Source: Bacteroidales bacterium | GTDB taxonomy: Bacteria; Bacteroidota; Bacteroidia; Bacteroidales; GWA2-32-17 | DNA length: 54,695 bases | Direction of reading: 5' to 3' | NCBI GenBank assembly: GCA_026417155.1 | Contig: JAOADU010000045.1 | Span: 1-54,695, forward strand | Shown: one piece after another, positions 9,118-17,812 of the stretch | Numbering within the stretch: position 1 is the stretch's first letter | How the letters are laid out: every line of letters begins with the position of its first letter | The notes under the pieces: generated by a model | Told to the model about the DNA's origin: nothing | The model's input: only the letters and a program-made list of their open reading frames with translations | Databases searched by the model: none | Translations under genes and position numbers: made by a program

Positions 9118-10545
9118 TTAGCTATTTACATAAGATTTTGATTGTTTATATCGCACAAGTTCGTTATACAGAGCATGAAATAGTAGTTTTGATATTTTCT
9201 GAGCACCAGCAAATGAGAAATGAGTATAATCTTTTGAAGCAAGTCCAGCTTTGACCCAGCTTGCCATAGAATGTGCACCTCCCATAGCTTCGTATGTGTC
9301 CCAAAAAGCACAATTGGCTCGTTTGGCAGCTTGTTTTTGTGCATTTCGAATTTTTGTAATGCTAGGTATAGATACTAAGCCACTATCGGTATTCATAGAC
9401 ATATCGGATATGCCAACTACTAATATACTTGCTTGAGGAAAGCAACGCTTAAGATGTTGAAGCTGATAGTAAACCCAATTTTCATAAAAAGTATAGTCAT
9501 TAAGATTAGAGGGAGCAACGTTAATGCCGAATTGATACATAATAAGTTTTACGTTTAGTAAAATACCCGACGAACTTAACTGATTGCATGGAATTTTTGA
9601 AAAATCGGTTCCAGAGTTTCCTCTTAATGAAATATTATCAAAATAAATTCCATGGTCGTCTTCAAAACTTATTGCATACAAATCGGGGCTGTCTTTACCA
9701 GTAAATTCTAATGTAATTTTTTCTGCTTTTTTATGAATATCGAATGTTGTTGTTTGAATAGTTATAGTTGGATTTAAACTTTTCATTTCTATAAAATCAT
9801 TATCAGCATACAATTGTACAAGTACCGGTTTGTTAAGATTCCCGTAAATGAGCTTAACTTTTTTGAATTCTTGGCACATTGCACCTAATTCCTTATTTTT
9901 CCTTGCAATAAGCGAAGCTTCGAAAATAACGCTATCGTTTCCGGAAGAATCATTATACAGGGGAGCATAACGTACAAATTGCAACAGAGGACCAAAATTA
10001 TTGTGGTTTAATTTTTTATTTTTTGAATTATTTACGGTATATCGTTGCCAGTTTCCTTCGGTTGTTATATCTATGGCTTGACTGATTTGATTTACTTTGA
10101 AAGGGATAATTAGTCCTTCTCCACAACTGGGGATTATTTTTTGAAACTGTTGTCGCAAATAATTTGTAATTCGGTCGCCTTCAATTTGGCTATCGCCATA
10201 ATGAAGCACATGTATATATGGCTGGTTTTGGAGTGCATCAAAAAACAATTGAAGGTTTTCTGCAAATTCTATGGAAATGGAAACCGGTACAATAGTGTCT
10301 CTTATTGTTAATCGTGCTGAATCTTTGTTGTTTTCTTTAATGTTATTTTCAGTTTTCGTCAAATTATGAATGATGATTTCGGCAGTGCGATTTTCAGCAT
10401 GCTTTGTTTGTTTAATTGGGATTTTGGGAATACGAATATGGATACTTCCTATGCTTAATTGACTAGGTAATGGCAATAAACTTAGAGAAAGAAAAAAAAT
10501 AAATATAACTGAGAAGAAAAGCAAAGTTTGCCAGGGCTTGAACAT
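9118..10545 (-). CDS. Membrane-anchored SGNH-fold protein, second copy
   Basis: A 475-residue paralogue of the next gene, held in the membrane by one N-terminal helix (about 8-26) with the rest periplasmic. It carries GDSQIEGD (Ser118 as nucleophile, in GDS 117-119), RGNSG (308-312) and a C-terminal DYTHFSFAG with Asp439 and His442. Block III is altered: GTND of the neighbour is FGIN here, keeping Asn342 but losing the Thr and Asp. The triad is complete, so it may still be active. Pairing of a helix-anchored and a freely exported SGNH protein with an MBOAT recalls AlgJ and AlgX. It lies six bases upstream of the second SGNH gene. Confidence 0.8.
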   Translation of the reverse strand: MFKPWQTLLFFSVIFIFFLSLSLLPLPSQLSIGSIHIRIPKIPIKQTKHAENRTAEIIIHNLTKTENNIKENNKDSARLTIRDTIVPVSISIEFAENLQLFFDALQNQPYIHVLHYGDSQIEGDRITNYLRQQFQKIIPSCGEGLIIPFKVNQISQAIDITTEGNWQRYTVNNSKNKKLNHNNFGPLLQFVRYAPLYNDSSGNDSVIFEASLIARKNKELGAMCQEFKKVKLIYGNLNKPVLVQLYADNDFIEMKSLNPTITIQTTTFDIHKKAEKITLEFTGKDSPDLYAISFEDDHGIYFDNISLRGNSGTDFSKIPCNQLSSSGILLNVKLIMYQFGINVAPSNLNDYTFYENWVYYQLQHLKRCFPQASILVVGISDMSMNTDSGLVSIPSITKIRNAQKQAAKRANCAFWDTYEAMGGAHSMASWVKAGLASKDYTHFSFAGAQKISKLLFHALYNELVRYKQSKSYVNS

Positions 10546-10549
10546 AGTT

Positions 10550-12067
10550 TTAACGGCTAGGTAGAATTAGCTTTTGACCAATTTTAATATGCGAAGCATT
10601 GGAAATGTTGTTGATTCGGCAGAGTTCATCAACACTAACATTGTATTGTTTGGCAATGGAAAATAATGTGTCGCCTTGTCGGACAATATGGGTTTTGGGA
10701 ATTTCTTTATTAAACTCTTGAGCCATACTATCGGTTTTTACAATGGTATTAGTTGAATCGACCGAATTAATATTTGTTGGTATTGACTTTACTTCTTCTT
10801 TTTTTCTCAATACATAAATAACAATTGTTTTTCCGACTTTTAAGGGTCTTTTTTTGCTAATATGATTCCACGATGCAATGTCGCTTGACGAAACATTATA
10901 CTTCCGAGCAATGCTTTGCAAAGTTTCTCCTTTTTTTACTTTATGATAAATGGCTACTTCTTGCATATTGGCATAATTGTTAATAACGTATGTGCTCGGT
11001 CTGATTGCTTTGAAAAAAAGCGTATCTTTATATTTATAAACAGAATCGCCAAGTGCAATAAAGTTAGAAATATATTCAACGGGTAAATAAAGTGGAAGAG
11101 GTTGTTCAGGTAAAGCAGGTATGATATCTTTTTTATATTGAGGATTAAGTATTTGTAGCAGCTCTAAAGGGATTTGCAAAAGTTCGGATACTTGTTTTAA
11201 ATGTAACATTTTGTGAACGTATATTGTGTCAACTTTATTAGGCATGAATGTTTTTCTAGGAATAATATTCAGTTCTTTGTAATAATGAAACGTATAAGCA
11301 GCTCCAATGAAGGCAGGAACATATCCACGAGTTTCGCGAGGCAGATATTTATAAATGCCCCAATAGTTATTTTTACCGGAACGTTTAATAGCTTTGTTAA
11401 CATTACCAGGTCCGCAGTTGTAAGCTGCTAATACTAAGTGCCAGTCTTGAAAAACATTGTACAAGTCGCGTAAATATCGGGCAGCAGCATCGGACGATTT
11501 AATTACATCCATTCGTTCATCTATAAATGATGTAACTTTTAATCCGTAGAGTTTACCTGTTGGTAATATAAATTGCCATAAACCTACAGCTCTGGCTCTA
11601 CTAATAGCACGTGGATTTAATGCTGATTCTATAATTGGCAAGTATTTTAATTCTAAAGGAAGTCCGTATCTGTCGAGTGCTTCTTCAAAGTATGGAAAGT
11701 AATATTCGCTATTGCCTAGCATGTAAGAAACTAATTTTCTTCGTTTTTTTGAGTAAAAATCTATGTATTGTTTGGTAATAGTATTAAATGTCATTTCTAT
11801 GTATGAATTCATTCGATTTAGTTGTGTAAGAATAATTTCATCAGAAAAATAAGGGGGCGATGCAGTGTCGTTATCAAAAATATTTTGTTCAATTTCGCGG
11901 TTAAATGGTAAATGTTGTTTATACCATAAAAGTAAAATGCTATCGGCGTGCTCTGTAAATTCCTTAAAATCTAAATCGAATGTGTCTTCAATAGTATCGT
12001 TTTGTTGTCCTATAGTGCTTGTGTAGCCAGTAATAAAGAAAAATAATATGATGAAAGCTTTTTTCAT
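10550..12067 (-). CDS. LysM-containing lytic transglycosylase (MltD-like)
   Basis: Cleaves the glycan strands of peptidoglycan in the periplasm, leaving 1,6-anhydro ends. The 505-residue protein has a signal peptide (MKKAFIILFFFITGYTSTIG), an SLT domain at about 115-265 with the catalytic Glu147 in PIIESALNP, then GLWQFILPTGKLYGL and AAYNCGPGNV motifs, and two C-terminal LysM domains that bind peptidoglycan (about 375-420 and 460-505). The start at 12067 is preferred over an in-frame TTG at 12085, which lies in a near-consensus promoter element (TATACTTG on the minus strand, 12083-12090). This MltD-like layout is common in Bacteroidota. It sits between DUF5683 and the SGNH genes, five bases from the latter. 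Confidence 0.92.
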   Translation of the reverse strand: MKKAFIILFFFITGYTSTIGQQNDTIEDTFDLDFKEFTEHADSILLLWYKQHLPFNREIEQNIFDNDTASPPYFSDEIILTQLNRMNSYIEMTFNTITKQYIDFYSKKRRKLVSYMLGNSEYYFPYFEEALDRYGLPLELKYLPIIESALNPRAISRARAVGLWQFILPTGKLYGLKVTSFIDERMDVIKSSDAAARYLRDLYNVFQDWHLVLAAYNCGPGNVNKAIKRSGKNNYWGIYKYLPRETRGYVPAFIGAAYTFHYYKELNIIPRKTFMPNKVDTIYVHKMLHLKQVSELLQIPLELLQILNPQYKKDIIPALPEQPLPLYLPVEYISNFIALGDSVYKYKDTLFFKAIRPSTYVINNYANMQEVAIYHKVKKGETLQSIARKYNVSSSDIASWNHISKKRPLKVGKTIVIYVLRKKEEVKSIPTNINSVDSTNTIVKTDSMAQEFNKEIPKTHIVRQGDTLFSIAKQYNVSVDELCRINNISNASHIKIGQKLILPSR

Positions 12068-12091
12068 TTTGAAATTATGTTGCAAGTATAG

Positions 12092-12643
12092 TTATTTTTT
12101 AAAGTTCAAGCAAATTTTAAGCTCAGGTTCTATTGTGCAACTTGATGGTATAGGGGTAAATGAGGGATGAATTTGTAATGATAACTTATCGCTTATATCA
12201 AAATCAAACAAATACGCATCGACAGTGGCATCTATAATATTGAGAAAATAAACTCCAACGGTGAAAATTGCAAACATGTCGCGATATCGTCTATAATAGT
12301 TTTTTCCAGCATCTAAGCCAGATAAGGTAAATGTTGTATTGTACATGGTATAATATCCATTCGGATTTGTTGAAGAGAGTTCTTTGTATGCAGTTCTGAA
12401 GTCTTGATAATATTTATTGTTTCTATATGTAAGGTAAGCAAGTGTTCCCATCCCGCCATAAATAATGGGTATTTTCCAATATTTCTTATTGTATGCCTGA
12501 CCTAAACCTGGCATAATAGCCGAGAGAGTGGCAGCAAGTTTGGGCGAATGTTTTGACTGAACAGTATCGGTTTGTTTTTGTGAAACAGTTGTTTGAATGA
12601 ACAGAATAGTAAAAATTGACAAGCTAAATAATTTTCGTAACAT
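12092..12643 (-). CDS. DUF5683 family exported/membrane protein
   Basis: A 183-residue protein with an N-terminal signal sequence and the DUF5683 core: SAIMPGLGQAYNKKYWKIP followed by two hydrophobic segments (about 55-75 and 120-140). The family is restricted to Bacteroidota and its function is unknown to me. In the genomes I know, DUF5683 genes commonly sit directly downstream of parAB and upstream of a MltD-like lytic transglycosylase, exactly the order here, which suggests a conserved envelope role. It starts two bases after the parB stop codon, so it is very likely translated from the parAB messenger. Confidence 0.85.
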   Translation of the reverse strand: MLRKLFSLSIFTILFIQTTVSQKQTDTVQSKHSPKLAATLSAIMPGLGQAYNKKYWKIPIIYGGMGTLAYLTYRNNKYYQDFRTAYKELSSTNPNGYYTMYNTTFTLSGLDAGKNYYRRYRDMFAIFTVGVYFLNIIDATVDAYLFDFDISDKLSLQIHPSFTPIPSSCTIEPELKICLNFKK

Positions 12644-12645
12644 TA

Positions 12646-13509
12646 TTATTCTGTTAGCTTTTTGAGTATTTGGTCAAATTGGTGCTCATTGTCAAAATAC
12701 ACAACAATTTTTCCGGTCCCCAAATTGGTTTTTTTAATATCAACTTTGCAATTAAGTTTGCTTCGGAGTTGCTCTTTAAGGTTAAAAATTTCTTTTGTGC
12801 GTTGATATACCCGATTAGTTTTTACAGTATTTTTTTCGGCTTCAATATTTAGTTCGCGAACAATATCTTCAACTTTTCGTACAGAGAAATCGTATTTTAA
12901 GATTTGTTGATAAATCATACGTTGTGTTTCAGGATCGTCAATATTTATTAAAGCTCGGGCGTGTCCTACCGATATTTTGTTTTGTTTAAGACCTAATTGT
13001 ATTTCGTCGGGAAGTTTTAATAAACGCAGAAAATTAGCTATAGTAGAACGATTTTTTCTAACTCTTTCGCTTAATTGTTCTTGTGTTAAATTACATTCGT
13101 CAATTAAGCGTTGATAACTTAGTGCTATTTCAATTGGATCTAAGTCTTTGCGATGAATATTTTCGATAAGTGCCATTTCGAGCATTTCCTGATCGTTGGC
13201 TTGTCGCACGTAGGCAGGAATGCTTTCGAGCCCAATGCTGATACTGGCACGCAAGCGTCGTTCGCCCGAAATTAGCTGATAGCGGTTTTCTTCAATTTTT
13301 CTAACCGTAATGGGTTGAATAATTCCAAATAATCTAATAGATTCGCTTAATTCTTGAAGAGCTTCTTCATCAAATTCGGTTCTTGGCTGGTAGGGATTAA
13401 CTTCTATTTGATGTATGGGAATTTCGTTAACAATAGCCGATTTAATGGTTTCAGCATCGGCAATAAGAGCTCCTAAACCACGTCCAAGTGCATTTTTTTT
13501 GGCATTCAT
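12646..13509 (-). CDS. parB: Chromosome partitioning protein ParB
   Basis: A CTP-dependent DNA clamp that loads at parS near the origin and works with ParA and SMC in chromosome segregation. The 287-residue protein shows the basic N-terminal ParA-contact segment (ALGRGLGALIAD), the NPYQPRTEFDEEAL box, the CTP-binding GERRLRA motif (82-88), ENIHRKDL (116-123), a helix-turn-helix near 137-175 and a C-terminal dimerisation domain. It begins two bases after parA. I found no convincing 16-bp parS palindrome in the window. The housekeeping setting implies the chromosomal rather than a plasmid system. Confidence 0.96.
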   Translation of the reverse strand: MNAKKNALGRGLGALIADAETIKSAIVNEIPIHQIEVNPYQPRTEFDEEALQELSESIRLFGIIQPITVRKIEENRYQLISGERRLRASISIGLESIPAYVRQANDQEMLEMALIENIHRKDLDPIEIALSYQRLIDECNLTQEQLSERVRKNRSTIANFLRLLKLPDEIQLGLKQNKISVGHARALINIDDPETQRMIYQQILKYDFSVRKVEDIVRELNIEAEKNTVKTNRVYQRTKEIFNLKEQLRSKLNCKVDIKKTNLGTGKIVVYFDNEHQFDQILKKLTE

Positions 13510-13511
13510 GA

Positions 13512-14312
13512 TTATTCAACTATTTTTGATTCGTTTGGAATTCGTGTCATATTGTTTTTTTGAAGTACTTCGCGAGCAAGATTCAAATAACTAATAGCAC
13601 CATGGCAGTTTGCATCGTATAATATAACAGGTTTGCCATAACTGGGTGCTTCGCCGAGTTTTACGTTTCGGGGTATGATAGTGGTAAATACCATATTCTG
13701 AAAATGTTTTTTCACTTCTTGTACTACCTGATTTGACAGGTTGAGTCGTGAATCGTACATGGTGAGTAAAAAGCCTTCGATTTGCAATGATGGATTCAAT
13801 CGGCTTTGTATTATTTTTATGGTATTAAGGAGTTTTCCTAAGCCTTCTAAGGCAAAATATTCGCATTGTACAGGAATAATAACCGAGTCGGCGGCTGTTA
13901 ATGCATTAACTGTGATTAAACCTAATGATGGGCTGCAGTCAATAAAAACAAGGTCGTAATCGTTTTTTATCTTTTCAATAACAGCTTTCATCATCTTTTC
14001 GCGATTGGGGTGGTTGAGCATTTCTATTTCAGCACCGACTAAGTCTATGTGCGAGGGGAGTAAATGTAATTTTGGTAATTCGGTTTCGAGAATGATGTTT
14101 TTAGGTTGTACTTCTTCAATAAGACATTCGTAAATGCTGGTTTTTATATTTTTTAAATCGAAGCCCAAACCCGATGTGGCATTGGCTTGTGGATCGGCAT
14201 CTATTACAAGCACTTTAAAATCTAATACAGCTAAACTTGCAGCAAGATTAATTGCCGTTGTTGTTTTTCCTACGCCACCTTTCTGATTGGCTAATGCTAT
14301 AACTTTTGACAT
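13512..14312 (-). CDS. parA: Chromosome partitioning ATPase ParA (Soj)
   Basis: A Walker-type ATPase that binds DNA non-specifically as an ATP dimer and is released by ParB, moving the origin region. The deviant Walker A motif KGGVGKTTT lies at residues 11-19, Walker A' LVIDADPQANATSGLG near 36-51 and Walker B LVFIDCSPSLG near 120. At 266 residues it is a short chromosomal Soj type without the N-terminal helix-turn-helix of plasmid ParA. It has its own promoter and is the first gene of a probable seven-gene operon ending in the MBOAT gene. Confidence 0.96.
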   Translation of the reverse strand: MSKVIALANQKGGVGKTTTAINLAASLAVLDFKVLVIDADPQANATSGLGFDLKNIKTSIYECLIEEVQPKNIILETELPKLHLLPSHIDLVGAEIEMLNHPNREKMMKAVIEKIKNDYDLVFIDCSPSLGLITVNALTAADSVIIPVQCEYFALEGLGKLLNTIKIIQSRLNPSLQIEGFLLTMYDSRLNLSNQVVQEVKKHFQNMVFTTIIPRNVKLGEAPSYGKPVILYDANCHGAISYLNLAREVLQKNNMTRIPNESKIVE

Positions 14313-14336
14313 TGTAACGAATAATTTTCAAACTTG

Positions 14337-14344
14337 CAAAGTTA
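14337..14344 (-). promoter_or_regulatory. -7 promoter element of the parA operon
   Basis: Reads TAACTTTG on the minus strand, 24 bases upstream of the parA ATG, matching TAnnTTTG. No TTG lies at the usual -33 distance. Confidence 0.6.
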
Positions 14345-14426
14345 ATAGTAAAAAGTATGGTTTTTTAGTTTTTGATAAATGCGTTATCAACAATTTGTAT
14401 TGAATTGTTAATAATCGGTCAATCGT

Positions 14427-15791
14427 TTATGTTGTTTTTGAAAAATATTCATAAAACTTAACGATACTTTTAATTCCATTGTAAAAGTTTTGTAATGGAT
14501 AATTTTCATTTGGGCTATGAATAGCATCACTTTCAAGCCCAAAGCCCATTAGTACAGATTTTAATCCGAGGATTTCTTCAAATGTTGCGATAATAGGAAT
14601 ACTTCCTCCGCTCATGGTTGGTAGGGGTTCTTTTCCGTAAACATCGAATAATGCTTTTCTTGCTGCATCTAATGCTGGCAGGTCTAATGGAGTAACATAT
14701 GGTTGACCACCATGTAATATTTCGACCGAAACGGATACGGTAGGAGGTGCTATTGATAGAATATAATCTTTAATGAGCTTACCTATTTTTTCATGTTGTT
14801 GATAGGGGACAATGCGTGAAGATAATTTTGCATATGCTTTTGATGGTAATACAGTTTTAGAGCCTTCACCAGTATAGCCTCCCCATATTCCACATAAATC
14901 TAATGTAGGACGAATGCCTGTTCGTTCTATAGTAGTATATCCTTTTTCGCCCCAAAGTTCTTTTATGCCAAGCGATTTTTTGTAATTTTCTTCATTAAAT
15001 GGAATTTGATTTATAAGTTTTCGTTGTTCGTCAGTATATTCAAGTACATCGTTGTAAAAACCAGGGATAGTGATTTTTCCATTATCATCTTGCATGGAAG
15101 CAATTATTTTGCATAATACATTGAGTGGGTTGGCAACAGCTCCTCCAAATAAACCACTGTGCAGGTCACGATTGGGTCCGGTAACTTCTATTTGTAAGTA
15201 AGTAAGTCCCCTAAGTCCTGCTGTAATAGATGGTGTGTCTGCAGCAATCATTCCAGTATCTGAAACCAGAATTACATCAGCTTTAAGCATTTCTTTATGT
15301 TCGTAGCACCATTTAATCATCGATGGCGAACCAATTTCTTCTTCGCCTTCAATCATAAATTTTACATTGCATTTTAATTGATTAGTTTTTACAAGATATT
15401 CGAAAGCAACGGCATGCATGAAGCCTTGTCCTTTGTCGTCGTCGGCACCACGTGCATATATTTTATCGTGTTTTATAGTAGGTTCAAAGGGTTGTGTTTC
15501 CCATAATTCAAAAGGTTCGGCAGGCATAACGTCGTAATGTGCATACACAAGTACAGTAGGCAATGAATGATGGATTATTTTTTCGGCATAAACTATTGGA
15601 TTACCATTAGTTTGATAGATTTCGGCTTTATCGGCTCCTGCTTCGATTAAAATATTTTTCCAATATTCGGCTGCTTTTTGCATGTCGTTTTTATGTTCGG
15701 GTTTTGCACTTATTGAGGGAATTCTTAATAAGCCAAACAGTTTGTCTAAAATGTTTTGATTCTGTTCTTTCAAGTAAACTTCAATGCTCAT
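14427..15791 (-). CDS. M20 family metallodipeptidase
   Basis: A 454-residue dizinc peptidase of the M20 family (carnosinase / PepV-like group), cytoplasmic, cleaving dipeptides or other small amide substrates. Metal-site motifs are all present: VLVYAHYDVMPAEP (His ligand), GADDDKGQG (bridging Asp), EGEEEIGSP (catalytic Glu and ligand), VSDTG (Asp ligand) and the C-terminal AIHSPNENY His. The dimerisation lid lies between about 200 and 340. It is the last gene of a long run and begins four bases after the LOG-family gene ends. The exact substrate cannot be told. Confidence 0.9.
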   Translation of the reverse strand: MSIEVYLKEQNQNILDKLFGLLRIPSISAKPEHKNDMQKAAEYWKNILIEAGADKAEIYQTNGNPIVYAEKIIHHSLPTVLVYAHYDVMPAEPFELWETQPFEPTIKHDKIYARGADDDKGQGFMHAVAFEYLVKTNQLKCNVKFMIEGEEEIGSPSMIKWCYEHKEMLKADVILVSDTGMIAADTPSITAGLRGLTYLQIEVTGPNRDLHSGLFGGAVANPLNVLCKIIASMQDDNGKITIPGFYNDVLEYTDEQRKLINQIPFNEENYKKSLGIKELWGEKGYTTIERTGIRPTLDLCGIWGGYTGEGSKTVLPSKAYAKLSSRIVPYQQHEKIGKLIKDYILSIAPPTVSVSVEILHGGQPYVTPLDLPALDAARKALFDVYGKEPLPTMSGGSIPIIATFEEILGLKSVLMGFGLESDAIHSPNENYPLQNFYNGIKSIVKFYEYFSKTT

Positions 15792-15795
15792 AGTT

Positions 15796-16395
15796 TTATA
15801 TTTTTAAGTGATTATTCATATACTCAATAGCATCTTCGCAAGAATGTGAAATGTGAAAGTGTAAAAGATCGCTCTCAGTAATAAATTTTTTCTGTAATGC
15901 TTCGTCAATAAATTGTAAAAGCAGGTTGTAATAATTGTTTATATTAAGTAAAATAAGTGGTTTATTTGTATATCCTAATTGTATTAAAGTTAGTGTTTCG
16001 AAAAATTCTTCAAGAGTACCGAATCCGCCAGGTAATACTATAAAACCATTACTACGCTTACGCATTTCGTACTTACGGTCGGTCATGTCTTTAGTAATTA
16101 TTATTTCATCATCGGTTTCGGAAGCTATTCCTTCAATGTTTAGGCTTTCGGGTAAAATTCCTGTAACCTTTCCGCCATGTTTCTGAACCGATTGAGCTAA
16201 TACGCCCATTAAACCAACTTTTCCGCCTCCATGAATAACATCGTAGTTATTTTTGGCTAATAGTTCGCCTAAAAAGGCAGCTTGCGTTTTATATATATCA
16301 TCAATATGTTGCGATGATGAACAAAATACACCAATGGTTAATTTGTTTGATGTACTGTATAGTTTATGAATATTATCTAAATCGAATGGTTTCAT
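15796..16395 (-). CDS. LOG family nucleotide 5'-monophosphate phosphoribohydrolase
   Basis: A 199-residue Rossmann-like protein of the TIGR00730/LOG family, long misnamed lysine decarboxylase. Characterised members release the base from cytokinin riboside monophosphates or purine and pyrimidine monophosphates. The signature PGGFGTLEEFFE lies near 122-133, with GGGKVGLMG in the nucleotide-binding loop near 56-64 and an Arg-rich segment (DRKYEMRKRS) between. Its ATG shares one base with the tadA stop codon (TAATG), indicating translational coupling. A role in purine salvage is a reasonable inference beside tadA and purD. Confidence 0.88.
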   Translation of the reverse strand: MKPFDLDNIHKLYSTSNKLTIGVFCSSSQHIDDIYKTQAAFLGELLAKNNYDVIHGGGKVGLMGVLAQSVQKHGGKVTGILPESLNIEGIASETDDEIIITKDMTDRKYEMRKRSNGFIVLPGGFGTLEEFFETLTLIQLGYTNKPLILLNINNYYNLLLQFIDEALQKKFITESDLLHFHISHSCEDAIEYMNNHLKI

Positions 16396-16832
16396 TAGCT
16401 TCTTTTTTGTTTAAAAAAATTGGTCATTAGTTCGGCACATTCTTTAGCCAATATTCCTCCACTAACGGTTGTTTTAGGGTGAAATAATTGATAACCTTTT
16501 GATATGGATCCCATTTTTAAGTCTGTTGTTCCGTAAATTACTTGATTAATTTGTGCCCAGTATAGGGCTGCTGCACACATAGGACAAGGTTCTACTGTTA
16601 CGTATAATGTGCAACCTTTTAAATATTTTCCCCCTAAAGCATTAGCAGCGGCAGTAATAACTTGCATTTCGGCGTGTGCTGTAACATCATTGAGTGTTTC
16701 GGTTAAATTGTGTGCACGGGCAATAATCTTTCCATCAAAAGTAATAATTGCGCCAATAGGTACTTCATCTTTCAGAAAAGCTTTATGAGCTTCTTTAATA
16801 GCTTCTTTCATATAATAATTATGGTCGAGCAT
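16395..16832 (-). CDS. tadA: tRNA-specific adenosine deaminase
   Basis: Converts adenosine 34 of the tRNA-Arg(ACG) wobble position to inosine. The 145-residue protein has the cytidine/deoxycytidylate deaminase zinc site: His53 and Glu55 in TAHAEMQ, and Cys83 and Cys86 in EPCPMCAAAL. DEVPIGAII (22-30) and the NLTETLNDVTAH stretch are typical of TadA and separate it from the guanine deaminase found near 43.7 kb. It is co-directional with the flanking genes, 14 bases after the membrane protein gene and overlapping the LOG gene by one base. Confidence 0.92.
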   Translation of the reverse strand: MLDHNYYMKEAIKEAHKAFLKDEVPIGAIITFDGKIIARAHNLTETLNDVTAHAEMQVITAAANALGGKYLKGCTLYVTVEPCPMCAAALYWAQINQVIYGTTDLKMGSISKGYQLFHPKTTVSGGILAKECAELMTNFFKQKRS

Positions 16833-16846
16833 TGATATATTAATTA

Positions 16847-17809
16847 TTAAAGCATAATTACTATCGATACAAAATTAAGCATAAGAATTCCAATAAAAAA
16901 TAATTTTGTAAGTGATGATGTTTGAAATGATACTAGTTGTACAGAAAGTATGATACTGACGAATAAATTAATTATAATAAAAATTGTTTCGTTGGGCATG
17001 ATAATATAAGATAGCCATAAATATAACAAATTAAAAACCAACCACAAATAATATCTTCGCTCTTTTATTTTCTTTAGAGTGTTGCGATAGTAAATAAATC
17101 GGTATATGCTAAAAATTGATAAAGAAAAACTACAAAGAACAGGGAATAGAGGTATTGAATGATAAATGGAAATATTGGTTATGGAATCGAAAAATAACGT
17201 AAAATAACTTTGGCTATTAGGTGAAATAATAAATAAAATTGAATCGAATATGAACATTGGTATAACGAAGCTTACTAAAGGTAATAAGTACTCTTTAGGG
17301 TTAAATGGACGAAAGTTTAAAAGCCATAAAATAACTAATGGAAACAATAATACAACATTAATATTTAAAGCACTTAATATTCCTATAATAAAGCCATATT
17401 GAAAAAGAATGGAATATATCTTATTTTGCTCATAGGCATCAATCAATATTTTGAATGAGAAAATTAATAACGGAAAAACGAAAAGGTCTGTAACTGACAG
17501 TAATGTAATGGGATAAGCATGCATAAGAATGAAAAAAATAATTGAAGGTAGAAAAACACTAAAATGATTATAGTAAAGTTTAGTTAAGAAAGTTATGGAT
17601 ATAGCCGATATTATTATAAGTGTTTGAATAATTATAAAAAAAATCCATGTATAAGTAGAAAAAGCAAAGTTGTAGAAATGCAATATATTAATATTAAAAT
17701 TAATTATTGAATCGAGCGTAAAATATTGATAAAGATTGCCTAAAATACCTAATAACAATAGGAATATAACGTTTATTCCTTTGCTTTCATAAATAAGCTT
17801 TGCTATCAT
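16847..17809 (-). CDS. Polytopic membrane protein, DUF6427-like
   Basis: A 320-residue integral membrane protein with eight to ten hydrophobic helices across its length and no catalytic motif that I recognise. The segment WLLNFRPFNPKEYLLPL followed by VSFVIPMFIF (about 162-188) resembles the N-F-R-x-x-N-x-K-E core of the Bacteroidota-specific DUF6427 family. Function is unknown. It begins three bases after the purD stop codon and is therefore almost certainly translated with purD. Assignment to DUF6427 is from memory of the motif and should be confirmed by a profile search. Confidence 0.7.
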   Translation of the reverse strand: MIAKLIYESKGINVIFLLLLGILGNLYQYFTLDSIINFNINILHFYNFAFSTYTWIFFIIIQTLIIISAISITFLTKLYYNHFSVFLPSIIFFILMHAYPITLLSVTDLFVFPLLIFSFKILIDAYEQNKIYSILFQYGFIIGILSALNINVVLLFPLVILWLLNFRPFNPKEYLLPLVSFVIPMFIFDSILFIISPNSQSYFTLFFDSITNISIYHSIPLFPVLCSFSLSIFSIYRFIYYRNTLKKIKERRYYLWLVFNLLYLWLSYIIMPNETIFIIINLFVSIILSVQLVSFQTSSLTKLFFIGILMLNFVSIVIML

Positions 17810-17812
17810 TTG

